From an uncultured Chloroflexales bacterium (GTDB taxonomy: Bacteria > Chloroflexota > Chloroflexia > Chloroflexales > Chloroflexaceae), in the NCBI GenBank assembly GCA_937902315.1, contig CALGUG010000007.1, forward strand, positions 1 through 64,000: 64,000 nucleotides of DNA, in the 5' to 3' direction. The position numbers and the translations under genes were made by a program. Each line of letters starts with the position of its first letter. Position 1 is the first letter of the stretch. Under the pieces are notes generated by a model, which saw only the letters and a list, made by a program, of their open reading frames with translations, was not told the origin of the DNA and searched no databases. Below are positions 21,245 through 30,480 of the stretch, one piece after another.

Positions 21245-22842
21245 CCGATCCAATCCTTTCGTTTGCTTGCAAGCCTTCTTGCACAATCCGCTTCTGCTTG
21301 AACGCGCTCACGTAAGGCCTCTGCATGCTCACCCACTTGAGCCACTGCTTCCTGAAATGTCTGTTGGGCAATTCCTAAGACCTGATCTACCCACTCTTCT
21401 TCGACATCCATTGGGTCATCAGCTACAGCGAAGGCAAAAACACTTTCTCGAAAGGGCAGGGCAAGACGTTGCCAATAGGTCGCCTCCATGCGCGCCCGAA
21501 CAAGTTTCAAACGCGCTTGTTTGGCGTCTCCACTACGCTGTGGGCGGATATGCTGGGTAAATACTGAGCTCAGCACAACAGCGATCTCGCTTGCCCGCTG
21601 CAGAGCCATTTGCACGCTCATAACACGATCAGGGTCTTTGAGCAGCTCCGGGGGAACCTCTAACGCTTCATCAAACCATTCAAAAAACTTCGCTTTCCCA
21701 TCAGTACGTACCCCTACACAGCGAAAACGGAGATCGCTGCTGACTATTGTTGGCCAATCATCCATCAGGCGCTTCAGTTGCTGAACGACCTTGGGACGCT
21801 TCTGGGTCTTATCCTCTTGCAAGAATAAGGCAGTATATTCACGCCAGAGGGCTTGACCTTCGCGTGGCCGAATGGGGCTGAGGGCTACATTCTCTTTCGC
21901 TTTTCCACCTGGCTGGCGGAACGCCACAAAAGGATCGCTCCAACCGCCAAAGCTTTTGCTTAATGAATAACCCTGTTCAAACACCATCTGTTGTGTCACT
22001 GTTGAAGTATGCTCCCCACAAACGGTGCAGTGCTGGGGCGCGTGCTTCGGAAAGAGGCGTACACGACGCGCTGGGAAGAGCAAACTCTCGATATAGCCGA
22101 CTTCGGAGCTTACTGCATTTTTGGGAATGATCGTTGATCCATTCCAAGCGGCCACTGCTTTGCGAGTGCTACTCGCTTCAGGAGGCTGATACTCCGGTAT
22201 AACAAGTGAAAGTGCGAGGCTCTCAAATAGCGTATCGCCAAGCGGAATCACATAGATCGGAGGCACACCGTTAATTGATGGGAAGTTCCCGCGCCCACCC
22301 GCAGAGACAAAGGGCGGTAGGGTCAATAACGCCCGAGCACAACAGGCTGGGCAGATCATATGATCTGCATCAGTTACATGGTGAAAGAGTGTTCGGTTAG
22401 TTGCCGCAGGTAATTCCACAAAGATCGATGCAATCGACTTTGGCTCAGCCCACTCTTGGTTGGCTGTCCCTTTAGTGGGCTTTTGCCAGCTATCAAGCGG
22501 GATATCACCGCTTTGCAAAAATGGCTGTGTCGGATGAAACAGATCGAAACGATCCTGATACTGCTCCGCAAACGCATCGAGCCGCGCACCATCAAAGGCA
22601 CCAGTCGTAATCAGGTGATGCAGATCCGTTAAGGACTGCGGGTCGTAAATCGCTTGGGTAATCGCTGTCAATAAGCGATGGGTCCCTACGACCACTAAGG
22701 GAGATGGGTCATAGAGCGAGCGCAAGGTATGGGCCTCGCGTAAGCAGGTAGCCACACTGACCATCTTCAGTGTTCCTTCATGGTCTAGCACACGGATCCA
22801 AGGCATGTGCCAGAGATTAAACTCAATGGGCGGATCACTCAT
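21241..22842 (-). CDS. cas8e: Cas8e / Cse1 / CasA (Cascade large subunit, PAM recognition)
   Basis: This 533-residue protein is the I-E large subunit that reads the PAM, starts DNA unwinding and recruits Cas3. The N-terminus has FNLWHMPWIRVLD, typical of Cse1. Two CxxC pairs (CPACCARALL near residue 166 and CTVCGEH near residue 276) could bind zinc, as in several Cse1 proteins. GGRGNFPSINGVPP is another family segment. The C-terminal part is the helical bundle that contacts Cse2. The ATG overlaps the cas3 stop by one base and its own stop overlaps the cas11 start by 4 bp. Confidence 0.96.
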   Translation of the reverse strand: MSDPPIEFNLWHMPWIRVLDHEGTLKMVSVATCLREAHTLRSLYDPSPLVVVGTHRLLTAITQAIYDPQSLTDLHHLITTGAFDGARLDAFAEQYQDRFDLFHPTQPFLQSGDIPLDSWQKPTKGTANQEWAEPKSIASIFVELPAATNRTLFHHVTDADHMICPACCARALLTLPPFVSAGGRGNFPSINGVPPIYVIPLGDTLFESLALSLVIPEYQPPEASSTRKAVAAWNGSTIIPKNAVSSEVGYIESLLFPARRVRLFPKHAPQHCTVCGEHTSTVTQQMVFEQGYSLSKSFGGWSDPFVAFRQPGGKAKENVALSPIRPREGQALWREYTALFLQEDKTQKRPKVVQQLKRLMDDWPTIVSSDLRFRCVGVRTDGKAKFFEWFDEALEVPPELLKDPDRVMSVQMALQRASEIAVVLSSVFTQHIRPQRSGDAKQARLKLVRARMEATYWQRLALPFRESVFAFAVADDPMDVEEEWVDQVLGIAQQTFQEAVAQVGEHAEALRERVQAEADCARRLASKRKDWIG

Positions 22843-25625
22843 TAGTTCACCTTTTCGATAACTAAACCAAGCTCACGGTCAAGGGTTACTTTACGATCGC
22901 CAATGATGGCAGAGTGGTGTTCATCGAGATAGAGCGGGAATATGGAGCGAAGCATAACAGGCAGCTCACCCCATGAAGCGGGCCAACGCAACAGATCATG
23001 CTCTGCGCGATAAGCCGCCACAAGCGCGCGATCACTAACCGGAATAGCATGCTGTAATAGCTGCTCTATTCCAACAAGCGTTGTATCCTGTAAACGAGGT
23101 GGAATATCGAGAGAGAGTTGCCAGGTTCCATCACTGTCGAGCGCCAGACCACCATGAACTGTATAGATTGGCACAAGACTGATTCGCTCTCCAAGGCGGG
23201 TTTTCGCCAATTGTGCATGTATCTCGTGGCTCTCCTCGTCATAAAAAGCGGTACCACCATTGACGATGATCGGATCAGGCGAGGTGACATCCGGTATCAG
23301 TGGGCGACGTCCTTGTGCCTGCAACTCATGTTGATGGCGTTGAAAACGCTCCCAAGCCTTCTCGATCAACGCGGCTACTTGGGGCTCACTGGCTGAAGGA
23401 TGTGATGCACCATAGACCGCTTCGATCAATGGGCGATAGTCCTGCGGTAAGGTGATGGTACGTTCGGTCTCTCCTCGATGGCCGCCGAGAGCTTCCCAAG
23501 TCTTCCAAAGAATGTACGGTTCGTAGATCGCTTCCCAGCGTTGCCAATTGGGAAGGCCATCTATGCCTTGAGGGAGGCAGACTTCTAGCACTGGTTGACT
23601 ATAGTGAGCAGGGCGACGCTGATCATTAGGACGCTGGTGGCGATGTAACCGCCCTGCGCGCTGGAGAAGGAGATCGATCGGCGCAAAGTCGCTAATCATT
23701 AGATCGACATCGTAATCGAGAGATTGTTCTAGCACTTGTGTCCCAACGATAATGATCGGCATTGCAGCATGTCGTTCTGTTGCTTTCCCTACCCATTCCT
23801 CAACGCGCTGTTCATGCTGCTGTCGTTCGATTAAAGGGAAGCGGGCGTGTATAAGCACACGTTGGCCAGCAAAAAGGGTACACAGTTCCCGATAAATCTC
23901 TTGTGCTTCATCCACCCGATTACAGATTCGAGCAACAGCGCCTCCTGCACGCACACACTCGACCAAATAGCGCGCCTCAGTAGCAGCATCGGCCCGTACA
24001 CGCGACCGCATTACGAAGCGCTGCTCACCTCGAAAGACTGCACAACTACGATAGTGGGCTTCGTGCTGGCGATAGAGTGCAAGCGATGGATAGGGAAGTT
24101 CTGGCAATTCAACAGGATCAACTTCTCCCAAGCCTTCCCGATAAGCTTGGGCAAGTGCCCGATGGCGATCCCATGGTAACGTTGCCGATAGGAGAATGAC
24201 GGATGTACCCAAACTCGCAAGCCAACGCAAGGCCGCCTCAAGAATAGTGTTCATATAGGCGTCGTAGGCATGCACTTCGTCGATCACTACAACTTTACGG
24301 GCAAGGCCAAACAAGCGTAGTGCATAATGACGAACGTTCAGACTCGCTAATTCGATCTGATCAACCGTACCAACCCCAAAGGGCGCAAGCATGGCTTTCT
24401 TCGATCCAGTAAACCACTCAATGGCCTGAGTACTACTTGCACCTTCCTGATCGGCGGGGTCCGCATCCGCTGCCAAGGCGATGCGATGTCGCAACTGCTC
24501 TTCTACCACAAGTGACTGGCTATGGGTCAAGCGCACGACACCCATATCACCATACAACCGGCTATAGATCTCCTGAAGACGCAAGAACATTTGGTTACTG
24601 GTCGCCATGGTCGGTAGCGCGAAGAAGATCTCGTCGATTCCGAGAAGCGCACCTAAGCGCCGTGATAAGGCAATAGCAGCTTCGGTTTTTCCCTCTCCGG
24701 TAGGCCATTCCATTATGGCCAATATAGGCCCAGCAAGCTGATCGTTCGTCAGCATATCGATCAGCGACTGTAAAGGACGAGGTGTCGTTTGTGGAAAGAG
24801 TTCGCGAAAACTGGTATAGCTCGGTTGAGACCGCTGGATCGCTAAGTGAGCGTGTTCTACAGCATCTTGGGCGCGTCGTCGCGCTACAGCGATATAATCG
24901 GTCAGTAACAAGGTCGGCTCGGCTGGAAAATCAAGTTCATTTGAACCCATCCAGTCGCACCAAACAATAAAACCTGTAAGTGCTGCTGTCGCAGCTCGCA
25001 CATTGTGTGGTGCACCAACGCTTGATAAGGAGACCTTCGGCGCAAAAAGCTGGCGCAACAAGAGATAAGCATCATCTCGCCATGCCGCCCAAGGAGAAGC
25101 ACATCGCTCGGAACGCCGGATCTGTAGCTCAAGGTCTCGCAAGCTCTTTTGTGGAAAGCGCCCGTGATGGCCGCCCATAGCATCGCGAAGAGCCCAGATC
25201 AACCGAGTTTCTGTTCCTGGTTCAAGTTGTTGTAAGCGGGTATGGATCCAACTAGCGCTGATTTCGGCATGATACAAATCTGTTGCTGGGTGGCGTGGAA
25301 ACTGGATCCCTTGCGCTTCTAGACGCTCTCGTTGAGCTTTGGTTGAGGCTTGTGTTGCTTGGCCCTGAAAAGCAGCCGAGATTTTGCCAAGATCATGAAT
25401 TGCAATCAAGAGCGGGAGCCATTCCAGTAAGGCCTCTGCATTGCAACCACGCCAAGCATACAGAAGCGCATCGCGCAAACGAGGTGAGCCCATTTGGAGC
25501 AGCACCTCTGCAACGCATGCAACATCAAGCATATGGTAGAGTGCAGGGTGGTAGCGATCAACAGCTGCCCCAAAGGCCGGGGTCTTCCCCCAAAAGCATA
25601 ATAGTTGCTCATGATCGATTGACAT
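22842..25625 (-). CDS. cas3: Cas3 (HD nuclease-helicase, type I-E)
   Basis: This 927-residue effector nuclease is recruited by Cascade to nick, unwind and degrade target DNA 3'-to-5'. An N-terminal HD domain shows YHPALYHMLD, AIHDLGK (H77-D78) and GGHHGRFP. The SF2 helicase has Walker A WPTGEGKTEAA, DEVH box VVIDEVHAYD, motif III LSATLPWD and motif VI QRAGRLHRH. The start at 25625 is chosen over a longer frame (25652) because AAGGAG precedes it. It is the first gene of the cas operon. The 175 bp upstream hold no promoter I can defend, and the WYL gene on the same strand may be co-transcribed or regulate from there. Confidence 0.98.
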   Translation of the reverse strand: MSIDHEQLLCFWGKTPAFGAAVDRYHPALYHMLDVACVAEVLLQMGSPRLRDALLYAWRGCNAEALLEWLPLLIAIHDLGKISAAFQGQATQASTKAQRERLEAQGIQFPRHPATDLYHAEISASWIHTRLQQLEPGTETRLIWALRDAMGGHHGRFPQKSLRDLELQIRRSERCASPWAAWRDDAYLLLRQLFAPKVSLSSVGAPHNVRAATAALTGFIVWCDWMGSNELDFPAEPTLLLTDYIAVARRRAQDAVEHAHLAIQRSQPSYTSFRELFPQTTPRPLQSLIDMLTNDQLAGPILAIMEWPTGEGKTEAAIALSRRLGALLGIDEIFFALPTMATSNQMFLRLQEIYSRLYGDMGVVRLTHSQSLVVEEQLRHRIALAADADPADQEGASSTQAIEWFTGSKKAMLAPFGVGTVDQIELASLNVRHYALRLFGLARKVVVIDEVHAYDAYMNTILEAALRWLASLGTSVILLSATLPWDRHRALAQAYREGLGEVDPVELPELPYPSLALYRQHEAHYRSCAVFRGEQRFVMRSRVRADAATEARYLVECVRAGGAVARICNRVDEAQEIYRELCTLFAGQRVLIHARFPLIERQQHEQRVEEWVGKATERHAAMPIIIVGTQVLEQSLDYDVDLMISDFAPIDLLLQRAGRLHRHQRPNDQRRPAHYSQPVLEVCLPQGIDGLPNWQRWEAIYEPYILWKTWEALGGHRGETERTITLPQDYRPLIEAVYGASHPSASEPQVAALIEKAWERFQRHQHELQAQGRRPLIPDVTSPDPIIVNGGTAFYDEESHEIHAQLAKTRLGERISLVPIYTVHGGLALDSDGTWQLSLDIPPRLQDTTLVGIEQLLQHAIPVSDRALVAAYRAEHDLLRWPASWGELPVMLRSIFPLYLDEHHSAIIGDRKVTLDRELGLVIEKVN

Positions 25626-25800
25626 TGGCTCTCCTTCTCCACGCTTCGTCATAGACCATTCATATCAAATCCGCTCAAAGGCTTACATTCTCTCAATGCG
25701 GAAAGACAAAAAATCGGGAAAAATAGTCGAGTTCAGCTCTGCCGAAGACCAAAAAGTTAGTGATCTAGCAGATTTGTTATCACATAGTTGCTGTGATCGT

Positions 25801-26775
25801 TTAGGACAGGCCATAAATCGCGGATAACTTTCGTACCTCATCAATGAGCTCTTGGCGTAAGTCTGGGGGTGCAAGCACTTCAACAGCAGAACCCCATTGG
25901 CGTATCCACGGCTTCATTTCCAGCGTACTGCCCACCTGCACCGTAAAGAGGCAGTACCCATCGGGCAGATCTTCAATTCGCTGGCTAAAGTGCCAAACAC
26001 TCTCTTTGAGACGACGGACTACGCTTGGGGCAAAACGTAAAACCACTTCTATGGTCCCTTCGTCGCGCCAAATCACACCCCAAGCAGCCGCTAACAATCG
26101 CTGTGCATCAAAAGGTTCAGGCACCTGAAAGTGTTCATCGCTGAGTTCTACCCGTGAGATACGCTCAATCTTGAAAGTACGAAGCTCTTGTCGCAGCTCA
26201 TCAAAGCCAATCACATAACAGGCATAACCAATGCTTGAAGGCTCGATAAAATAGGGGGCGAAGGTTCGTTCCGTATACTCACCTTTTGACGAAAAGTAGT
26301 GCAGTTTTACTTTGCGTCCTTCAGCCCAAGCTTGAGTGATGATCTCAAGGGTTGCGACATATTCGGGCCGGATTCTGCGCTCCCGCACAGCGGCGGCTGC
26401 GCGGGCAATGTGCCCAGCGATAAGGGGTGATTTAGATTGAAGCGCATCGCTCAATTTGTCGAGGGCTTTCACCACGTGCGGATTATGTTCATCGCTATGG
26501 CGCGAGAGCAGACGTGCGGCAAGGTAGAGCGCTAATACTTCATCATTGGTCATTTTGATAGTGTGCAGCGCGCGACGATGATCAAGGATATAACGGCGCC
26601 CTTCTTTGATAAGCCCTGTCCCACGGCTCTCTAATAAGATGAGATCACGGTAAATCGTGCTTGGATCGACTTCCAATTCGCGAGCTAATTCACCCGTTGA
26701 CATGCCTTCTGGGTGACGAACTAAACAGCGTTCAATCGCATCCAAACGCTCATATTTGCTTTCGGTGCTTGACAT
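25801..26775 (-). CDS. WYL-domain transcriptional regulator next to the cas operon
   Basis: This 324-residue protein has an N-terminal winged helix (about residues 1-60: YERLDAIERCLVRHPEGMSTGELAREL, then VDPSTIYRDLILLE). A middle helical linker follows, then a WYL domain (about 145-225) and a C-terminal WCX extension. WYL proteins often sense nucleic-acid ligands and control CRISPR or other defence operons. The start at 26775 (MSSTESKYE) is preferred over an ORF start 63 bp upstream, because AAAGGGA lies upstream and the longer form would run into the operator region. It lies upstream of cas3 on the same strand, which suggests cas control; that is inference. A perfect 23-bp palindrome lies just upstream. 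Confidence 0.88.
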   Translation of the reverse strand: MSSTESKYERLDAIERCLVRHPEGMSTGELARELEVDPSTIYRDLILLESRGTGLIKEGRRYILDHRRALHTIKMTNDEVLALYLAARLLSRHSDEHNPHVVKALDKLSDALQSKSPLIAGHIARAAAAVRERRIRPEYVATLEIITQAWAEGRKVKLHYFSSKGEYTERTFAPYFIEPSSIGYACYVIGFDELRQELRTFKIERISRVELSDEHFQVPEPFDAQRLLAAAWGVIWRDEGTIEVVLRFAPSVVRRLKESVWHFSQRIEDLPDGYCLFTVQVGSTLEMKPWIRQWGSAVEVLAPPDLRQELIDEVRKLSAIYGLS

Positions 26776-26797
26776 CACATTTCCCTTTCCAAGAAGC

Positions 26798-26833
26798 AGT
26801 ATACAAAGCGAATCGTGCAGATCCTGCACGATT
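26798..26833 (-). promoter_or_regulatory. Palindromic operator and -10 box of the WYL regulator gene
   Basis: A perfect inverted repeat with 10-bp arms (AATCGTGCAG / CTGCACGATT, 3-bp centre) occupies 26811-26833. It is 36 bp upstream of the regulator's ATG. On the minus strand a TATACT -10 box lies at plus 26798-26803, so the palindrome covers the -35 position, where no consensus -35 is seen. This arrangement suits binding by a dimer, probably the WYL protein itself. I found no second copy of this palindrome upstream of cas3. Confidence 0.55.
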
Positions 26834-27128
26834 TTCAATGGATGTCCGGGCTTGGAAGATACCTATTGCGCGCCTGGCCGCGTATAATCGAATATAACTG
26901 GTGCAAGCTCCCATAGATGAAATAAGCAGTCTGGGATTAAAAATATCCCCCTTTATGCTATATGTACCAATTTAACAAAAATGTGCTTGTTTTTGTGAAG
27001 GAGGATTCATAAGAGGAAGTAGAGCAGCACAGAGGTGATAGCCGAAGGTATCGTAAAACGGTATACAGTTCCCAATGACACCAGAGGAATGAAGAAGCAA
27101 ACGTATAGCGAAACCGCTTGAGAAGTTC

Positions 27129-27200
27129 AAAGCTCTAGCGGGCTCGTCTCTTGCTTCCATTTGGCCTCTAGCGCGTCCGCCTTCGGCTATAAACAGCCGT
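27129..27200 (+). repeat. Intergenic element copy A (GCGCGTCCGCC core)
   Basis: This copy has a degenerate left part but an intact core GCGCGTCCGCCTTCGGCTA. It lies between the WYL gene and the GH16 gene, downstream of GH16 but in the antisense orientation. The rest of the 490-bp gap (26776-27267) holds only the WYL promoter region and AT-rich sequence. Confidence 0.7.
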
Positions 27201-27267
27201 CCGCTAAAATACACTTCTATTTGTGAGCCGAAACTCCCCCGAACATGCGACGAGAGCGGATTTCGAG

Positions 27268-28065
27268 CTAGTAGCCTGATTCGGGTTGATAAGCTCGTAG
27301 ATAGTCGATGCTAAAGGGCTGGGGATGATCTGGTGTGCTTGATTCAGGAAAGCGATAGAGCGTGAGCATCCACTGCATGGGATAACGCGGAGATTGCCGG
27401 ATGCGGCGTATGTGCTGGTTATCGACATAAAAATCGATATGGCTGGGCGTCCACTCAAGCGCATAGATATGAAAATCACTTGCGACGATCTTCAGATTAT
27501 CCTTGTAGAATTCGTCGCGAAGATTAGGGTCTTGCCAAGGGTGTACGCCGTATCCGATTGTGCTGTTGCTTTCACTAATATGCTTCCCAAAGACCTCAAA
27601 CATACAAATTTCAGCGCTCTCTTCTGCTACTTCTTCAAAGCCGATCAGCCAAAGCGCTGACATAAAGCCTGGCGTTGCAGCCGCTTTGGCGCGGCACTCA
27701 AAGTAGCCGTATTGAGGAGTGTAACAGCGCTGTGGAGGCTGCTCTTCACGCACCACAAGTTCCGGTCTGAAGCGGTGTTGGCCAAGGCTGCTTCCCAATG
27801 GGCCGGAAAAAACTCCCGTTTGCAGGCCTGAAACTCGCAACTCACCATCGAATTCTGGGCACCAAGCTTGTTGTTCAGTCTGGATCTCTAAGTGGAGTAG
27901 TGAGCCATCGAGACGGTAGGTGGGCTTTGAGCGTTGGCGCGAGCTCCATTGTGGTAAGTAAGCAGGGATCCATTTATTCGGGTCTAGTTCTGCTTGGTCG
28001 AATTCATCATGCCACTCAAGCCGATAACCAGGCTTTTCCAGCGGATTTGCAGGGTAATCGCTCAT
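27268..28065 (-). CDS. Glycoside hydrolase family 16-like protein with altered catalytic motif
   Basis: This 265-residue protein has the concanavalin-like GH16 fold: RLEWHDEFDQAELDPNKW near the N-terminus, YGYFECRAKAA, the active-site strand SAEICMFEVFGK, and DFHIYALEWTPSHIDFYVD. Classical GH16 enzymes (laminarinase/lichenase type) use ExDxxE. Here the two glutamates remain (E152, E157) but the middle aspartate is Cys154. No signal peptide is visible, so it would be cytoplasmic unless it leaves by another route. The start at 28065 is an ATG; an in-frame TTG at 28095 is possible but has no better RBS. Substrate is unknown, probably a beta-glucan-like polymer if active. No neighbour suggests a pathway. 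Confidence 0.85.
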   Translation of the reverse strand: MSDYPANPLEKPGYRLEWHDEFDQAELDPNKWIPAYLPQWSSRQRSKPTYRLDGSLLHLEIQTEQQAWCPEFDGELRVSGLQTGVFSGPLGSSLGQHRFRPELVVREEQPPQRCYTPQYGYFECRAKAAATPGFMSALWLIGFEEVAEESAEICMFEVFGKHISESNSTIGYGVHPWQDPNLRDEFYKDNLKIVASDFHIYALEWTPSHIDFYVDNQHIRRIRQSPRYPMQWMLTLYRFPESSTPDHPQPFSIDYLRAYQPESGY

Positions 28066-28354
28066 AAATACGGTCTCTCTTTCTCTATGGCTCAAGCGAA
28101 CAACCGGAGACGATTGTCAAGATTGGCGTGAACAAATGCATGTTAGCACACTGATCAGCAAGAGGAAGGTCAAATCAGATTACTGTAGCTCTTTTTGGCT
28201 TTCGGCAAAGTGGAACGCGGCTATGTTTCTTGGTCGTTCGTTGTTCTCGCATTGCGAGCAGACACGACGTTAAGCGGATGTGCTGGGGATAGATTGTTTT
28301 ATAATGAAGCGGCATAAACCCATTTCACAGGCACTTGAAGCGACAGCACTATTC

Positions 28355-28458
28355 TTTACAGGCTGCATGCTCTAACGATTCAGCCTGTAAACTCTTCCAT
28401 GACAGAAAGGTTGAGCCTTCTCTTGCGCTGGCTTAAGAGCGGGCTGCTACCTTCTGTC
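28355..28458 (+). ncRNA. Structured 5' leader upstream of the carboxylesterase (candidate regulatory RNA)
   Basis: A perfect -10 box TATAAT is at 28300-28305. Two hairpins follow. The first (28355-28391) has 11-bp arms TTTACAGGCTG / CAGCCTGTAAA. The second (28401-28458) has outer arms GACAGAAAGGT / ACCTTCTGTC with one bulge, plus inner pairs AGCC/GGCT and CTCTT/AAGAG. The start codon lies 58 bp further on. I do not recognise a known riboswitch class, and neither hairpin is followed by a U-tract. The leader fills most of the 450-bp gap between GH16 and the esterase. Confidence 0.4.
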
Positions 28459-28516
28459 TGCAATAGTTGACCTTCAAGTGCGGGTGAAAGCAAGAGAGCA
28501 AAGGAGCTTACAAGTC

Positions 28517-30088
28517 ATGGAAAATCCGCGAGTCGTTTTGACCTCAGGTATTATCGAAGGAACGATCAATCCAGAGACCGGGGTGCGCAGCTTTAAGGGC
28601 ATTCCCTTTGCAGCGCCGCCCGTCGGTGAGCTTCGCTGGCGCGAGCCGCAGCCTGTGCCTGCTTGGGAAGGCGTGCGTTTGGCCCATTCCTTTGGCCCGC
28701 GCGCGATGCAGTTGCCGGTGTTCGGCGATATGAACTTTCGCTCGAACGGCCTGAGCGAAGACTGCCTCTACCTCAATGTGTGGGCGCCTGCGGTTGAGGG
28801 CGATCAGAAGCTGCCGGTGCTGCTCTATTTTTATGGCGGCGGTAATGTGGCTGGCGATGGCTCTGAGCCGCGTTACGATGGCGAACGGCTCGCTCAGCGC
28901 GGCATCATCACGCTGACGGCCAACTATCGTCTGAATGTGTTCGGCTTTTTTGCGCACCCCGAACTGTCCAAAGAATCGCCCAACGGCGCATCGGGCAACT
29001 ATGGCTACCTCGATCAAGCGGCGGCTCTGCAGTGGGTGCGCAACAACATCGCGGCCTTCGGCGGCGACCCCAACCGCGTCTACATCGCGGGCGAATCGGC
29101 TGGCTCGATCTCGGTCAGCGCTCAGATGGTCTCGCCCTTGGCCAAGCATCTGATCGCGGGCGCGATCGGTTCGAGCGGCTCGCTGATGGGCGCGCTCTCG
29201 CCGATCAGCCGGGCCGAGGCCGAGCGCCATGGTCTAGAGATAGCCGAGAGCTTGGGCGCCAAGTCACTGGCCGAATTGCGTGCCATTCCCGCTCAGGAGC
29301 TGCTGGAGAAGGTGGGCAAGCTGCCGCCCCAAGCCTTTACGGGCGTGATCGATGGCTACTTCCTCGATCGTTCGCCGAAAGAGATCTTTGCCGCGGGCGA
29401 GCAGTCGCGCGTGCCGCTCTTGGTCGGCTGGAACTCCGAGGAGGCGTCCTACGCCTTCTTGCTGCAAGGCCAAGCGCCCACGGTTGAGAATTACCAAGCG
29501 GCGGTGCGCGAGCGCTTTGGAGAGCGGGCCGAGCGCCTGCTTGAGCTCTACCCGGCCTCAAGCGATGAAGAGGTGCTCGTCGTCGCTTCGGAGCTGGCGG
29601 GCGATCTGTTTATCGGCTATAGCACGTGGAAGTGGGCCGATCTGCACGGCCAGACCAGTGGCCAACCGGTCTACCGCTACCTCTACGCCCACCCGCGCCC
29701 AGCTATGCGCCCCGAGATGGGCGACGCTGTGCCCGGCCTCGCTGGCGGTGTGATTCGCGGCGAAGAGGCCAAGGCCAATCGCCAACCCCCCGCTCGTGGC
29801 GCGGTTCACTCGGCCGATATCGAGTACTTTATGGGCAACCTTGCAACCAACACGGTCTATGCTTGGACGGAAGAGGACGAGCAGCTCTCCGATATTATGC
29901 AGCAGTACTACGTCCAATTCGTCAAGCAAAACGATCCTAACGGCGAAGGCCTGCCCGAGTGGAAGCCCGCTACCGACGAGCCGAAGGGCCAATACCTCTA
30001 TCTCGATGTCGCATCGAGGATGGAACAAGAGCGCCATCGCGAGCGCTACCTCTTCCTCGACGAGCTGATCGGGAGCACATTAGCCTAG
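28517..30088 (+). CDS. Type B carboxylesterase (para-nitrobenzyl esterase family)
   Basis: This 523-residue alpha/beta hydrolase of the carboxylesterase/cholinesterase family hydrolyses carboxylic esters; the natural substrate is unknown. Visible family features are GIPFAAPPVGELRWREPQP, SEDCLYLNVWAP, the oxyanion-hole glycines in YFYGGGN, and the nucleophile elbow GESAGS. The acidic residue is within GWNSEEASYAF and the histidine in GAVHSADIEYFMG. There is no signal peptide, so it is cytoplasmic. The start at 28517 has AAAGGAG 12 bp upstream; a longer frame from 28478 would include that RBS and is unlikely. A long structured leader precedes it and a terminator-like hairpin follows 28 bp after the stop. 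Confidence 0.94.
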   Translation: MENPRVVLTSGIIEGTINPETGVRSFKGIPFAAPPVGELRWREPQPVPAWEGVRLAHSFGPRAMQLPVFGDMNFRSNGLSEDCLYLNVWAPAVEGDQKLPVLLYFYGGGNVAGDGSEPRYDGERLAQRGIITLTANYRLNVFGFFAHPELSKESPNGASGNYGYLDQAAALQWVRNNIAAFGGDPNRVYIAGESAGSISVSAQMVSPLAKHLIAGAIGSSGSLMGALSPISRAEAERHGLEIAESLGAKSLAELRAIPAQELLEKVGKLPPQAFTGVIDGYFLDRSPKEIFAAGEQSRVPLLVGWNSEEASYAFLLQGQAPTVENYQAAVRERFGERAERLLELYPASSDEEVLVVASELAGDLFIGYSTWKWADLHGQTSGQPVYRYLYAHPRPAMRPEMGDAVPGLAGGVIRGEEAKANRQPPARGAVHSADIEYFMGNLATNTVYAWTEEDEQLSDIMQQYYVQFVKQNDPNGEGLPEWKPATDEPKGQYLYLDVASRMEQERHRERYLFLDELIGSTLA

Positions 30089-30116
30089 GCAGCTCAAGGC
30101 TAGCCGCTTATGCTAC

Positions 30117-30156
30117 AAACCTGTCTAAGCTGCCGATTGTGGGCTTAGACAGGTTT
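30117..30156 (+). terminator. Terminator hairpin after the carboxylesterase
   Basis: Fourteen-bp perfect arms (AAACCTGTCTAAGC / GCTTAGACAGGTTT) surround a 12-nt loop, 28 bp after the stop codon. The arms end in A and T runs, giving a short U-stretch in either direction, so it may work both ways. Confidence 0.7.
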
Positions 30157-30228
30157 GTATTGCTCTCACCCTGTTTCGTTACCAGCTCATGTCAAATCCG
30201 CTTGTTCACTTCAGGTGGTTTATTAGGT

Positions 30229-30290
30229 TGGCGGAGAGGTCTCAACCTTCCATTCGGCTTCTAGCGCGTCCGCCTTCGGCTATCAACAGG
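30229..30290 (+). repeat. Intergenic element copy B
   Basis: The copy starts GGCGGAGAGGTCTCAA and carries the core GCGCGTCCGCCTTCGGCTA. It lies downstream of the carboxylesterase in the gene's sense orientation. The remaining gap up to 30480 holds another short repeated stretch (about 30395-30445, CTCTGCCGAAGGCC) that also occurs near 25735-25765. Confidence 0.8.
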
Positions 30291-30480
30291 TTGCTCACTA
30301 CATTCGGCTTCTCATCTGCCTGCGCCCAAGCGCTACCTGATAGCAAATTTGCTAAAAGCCTTGTACTCTTTCAGCGCAAGAAGTCTCACACAACAAAAAT
30401 AGTCAAGTTCCACTCTGCCGAAGGCCAAATAAAAAGCAATCAAGCGGATTTCGTATCATCCACGATCTACAAGCGTGGTG

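Noticed and set aside
25779..25797. ATCACA-N7-TGTGAT palindrome between cas3 and the WYL gene, resembling a CRP site
   Set aside because: The half-sites are in the opposite order to CRP sites (TGTGA-N6-TCACA), the arms are only 6 bp, and it sits at the WYL stop, so it is as likely a weak terminator or chance.
28544..29230. Long antisense frames within the carboxylesterase and other GC-rich genes
   Set aside because: They are typical mirror frames of biased codon use; no start signals or family motifs.
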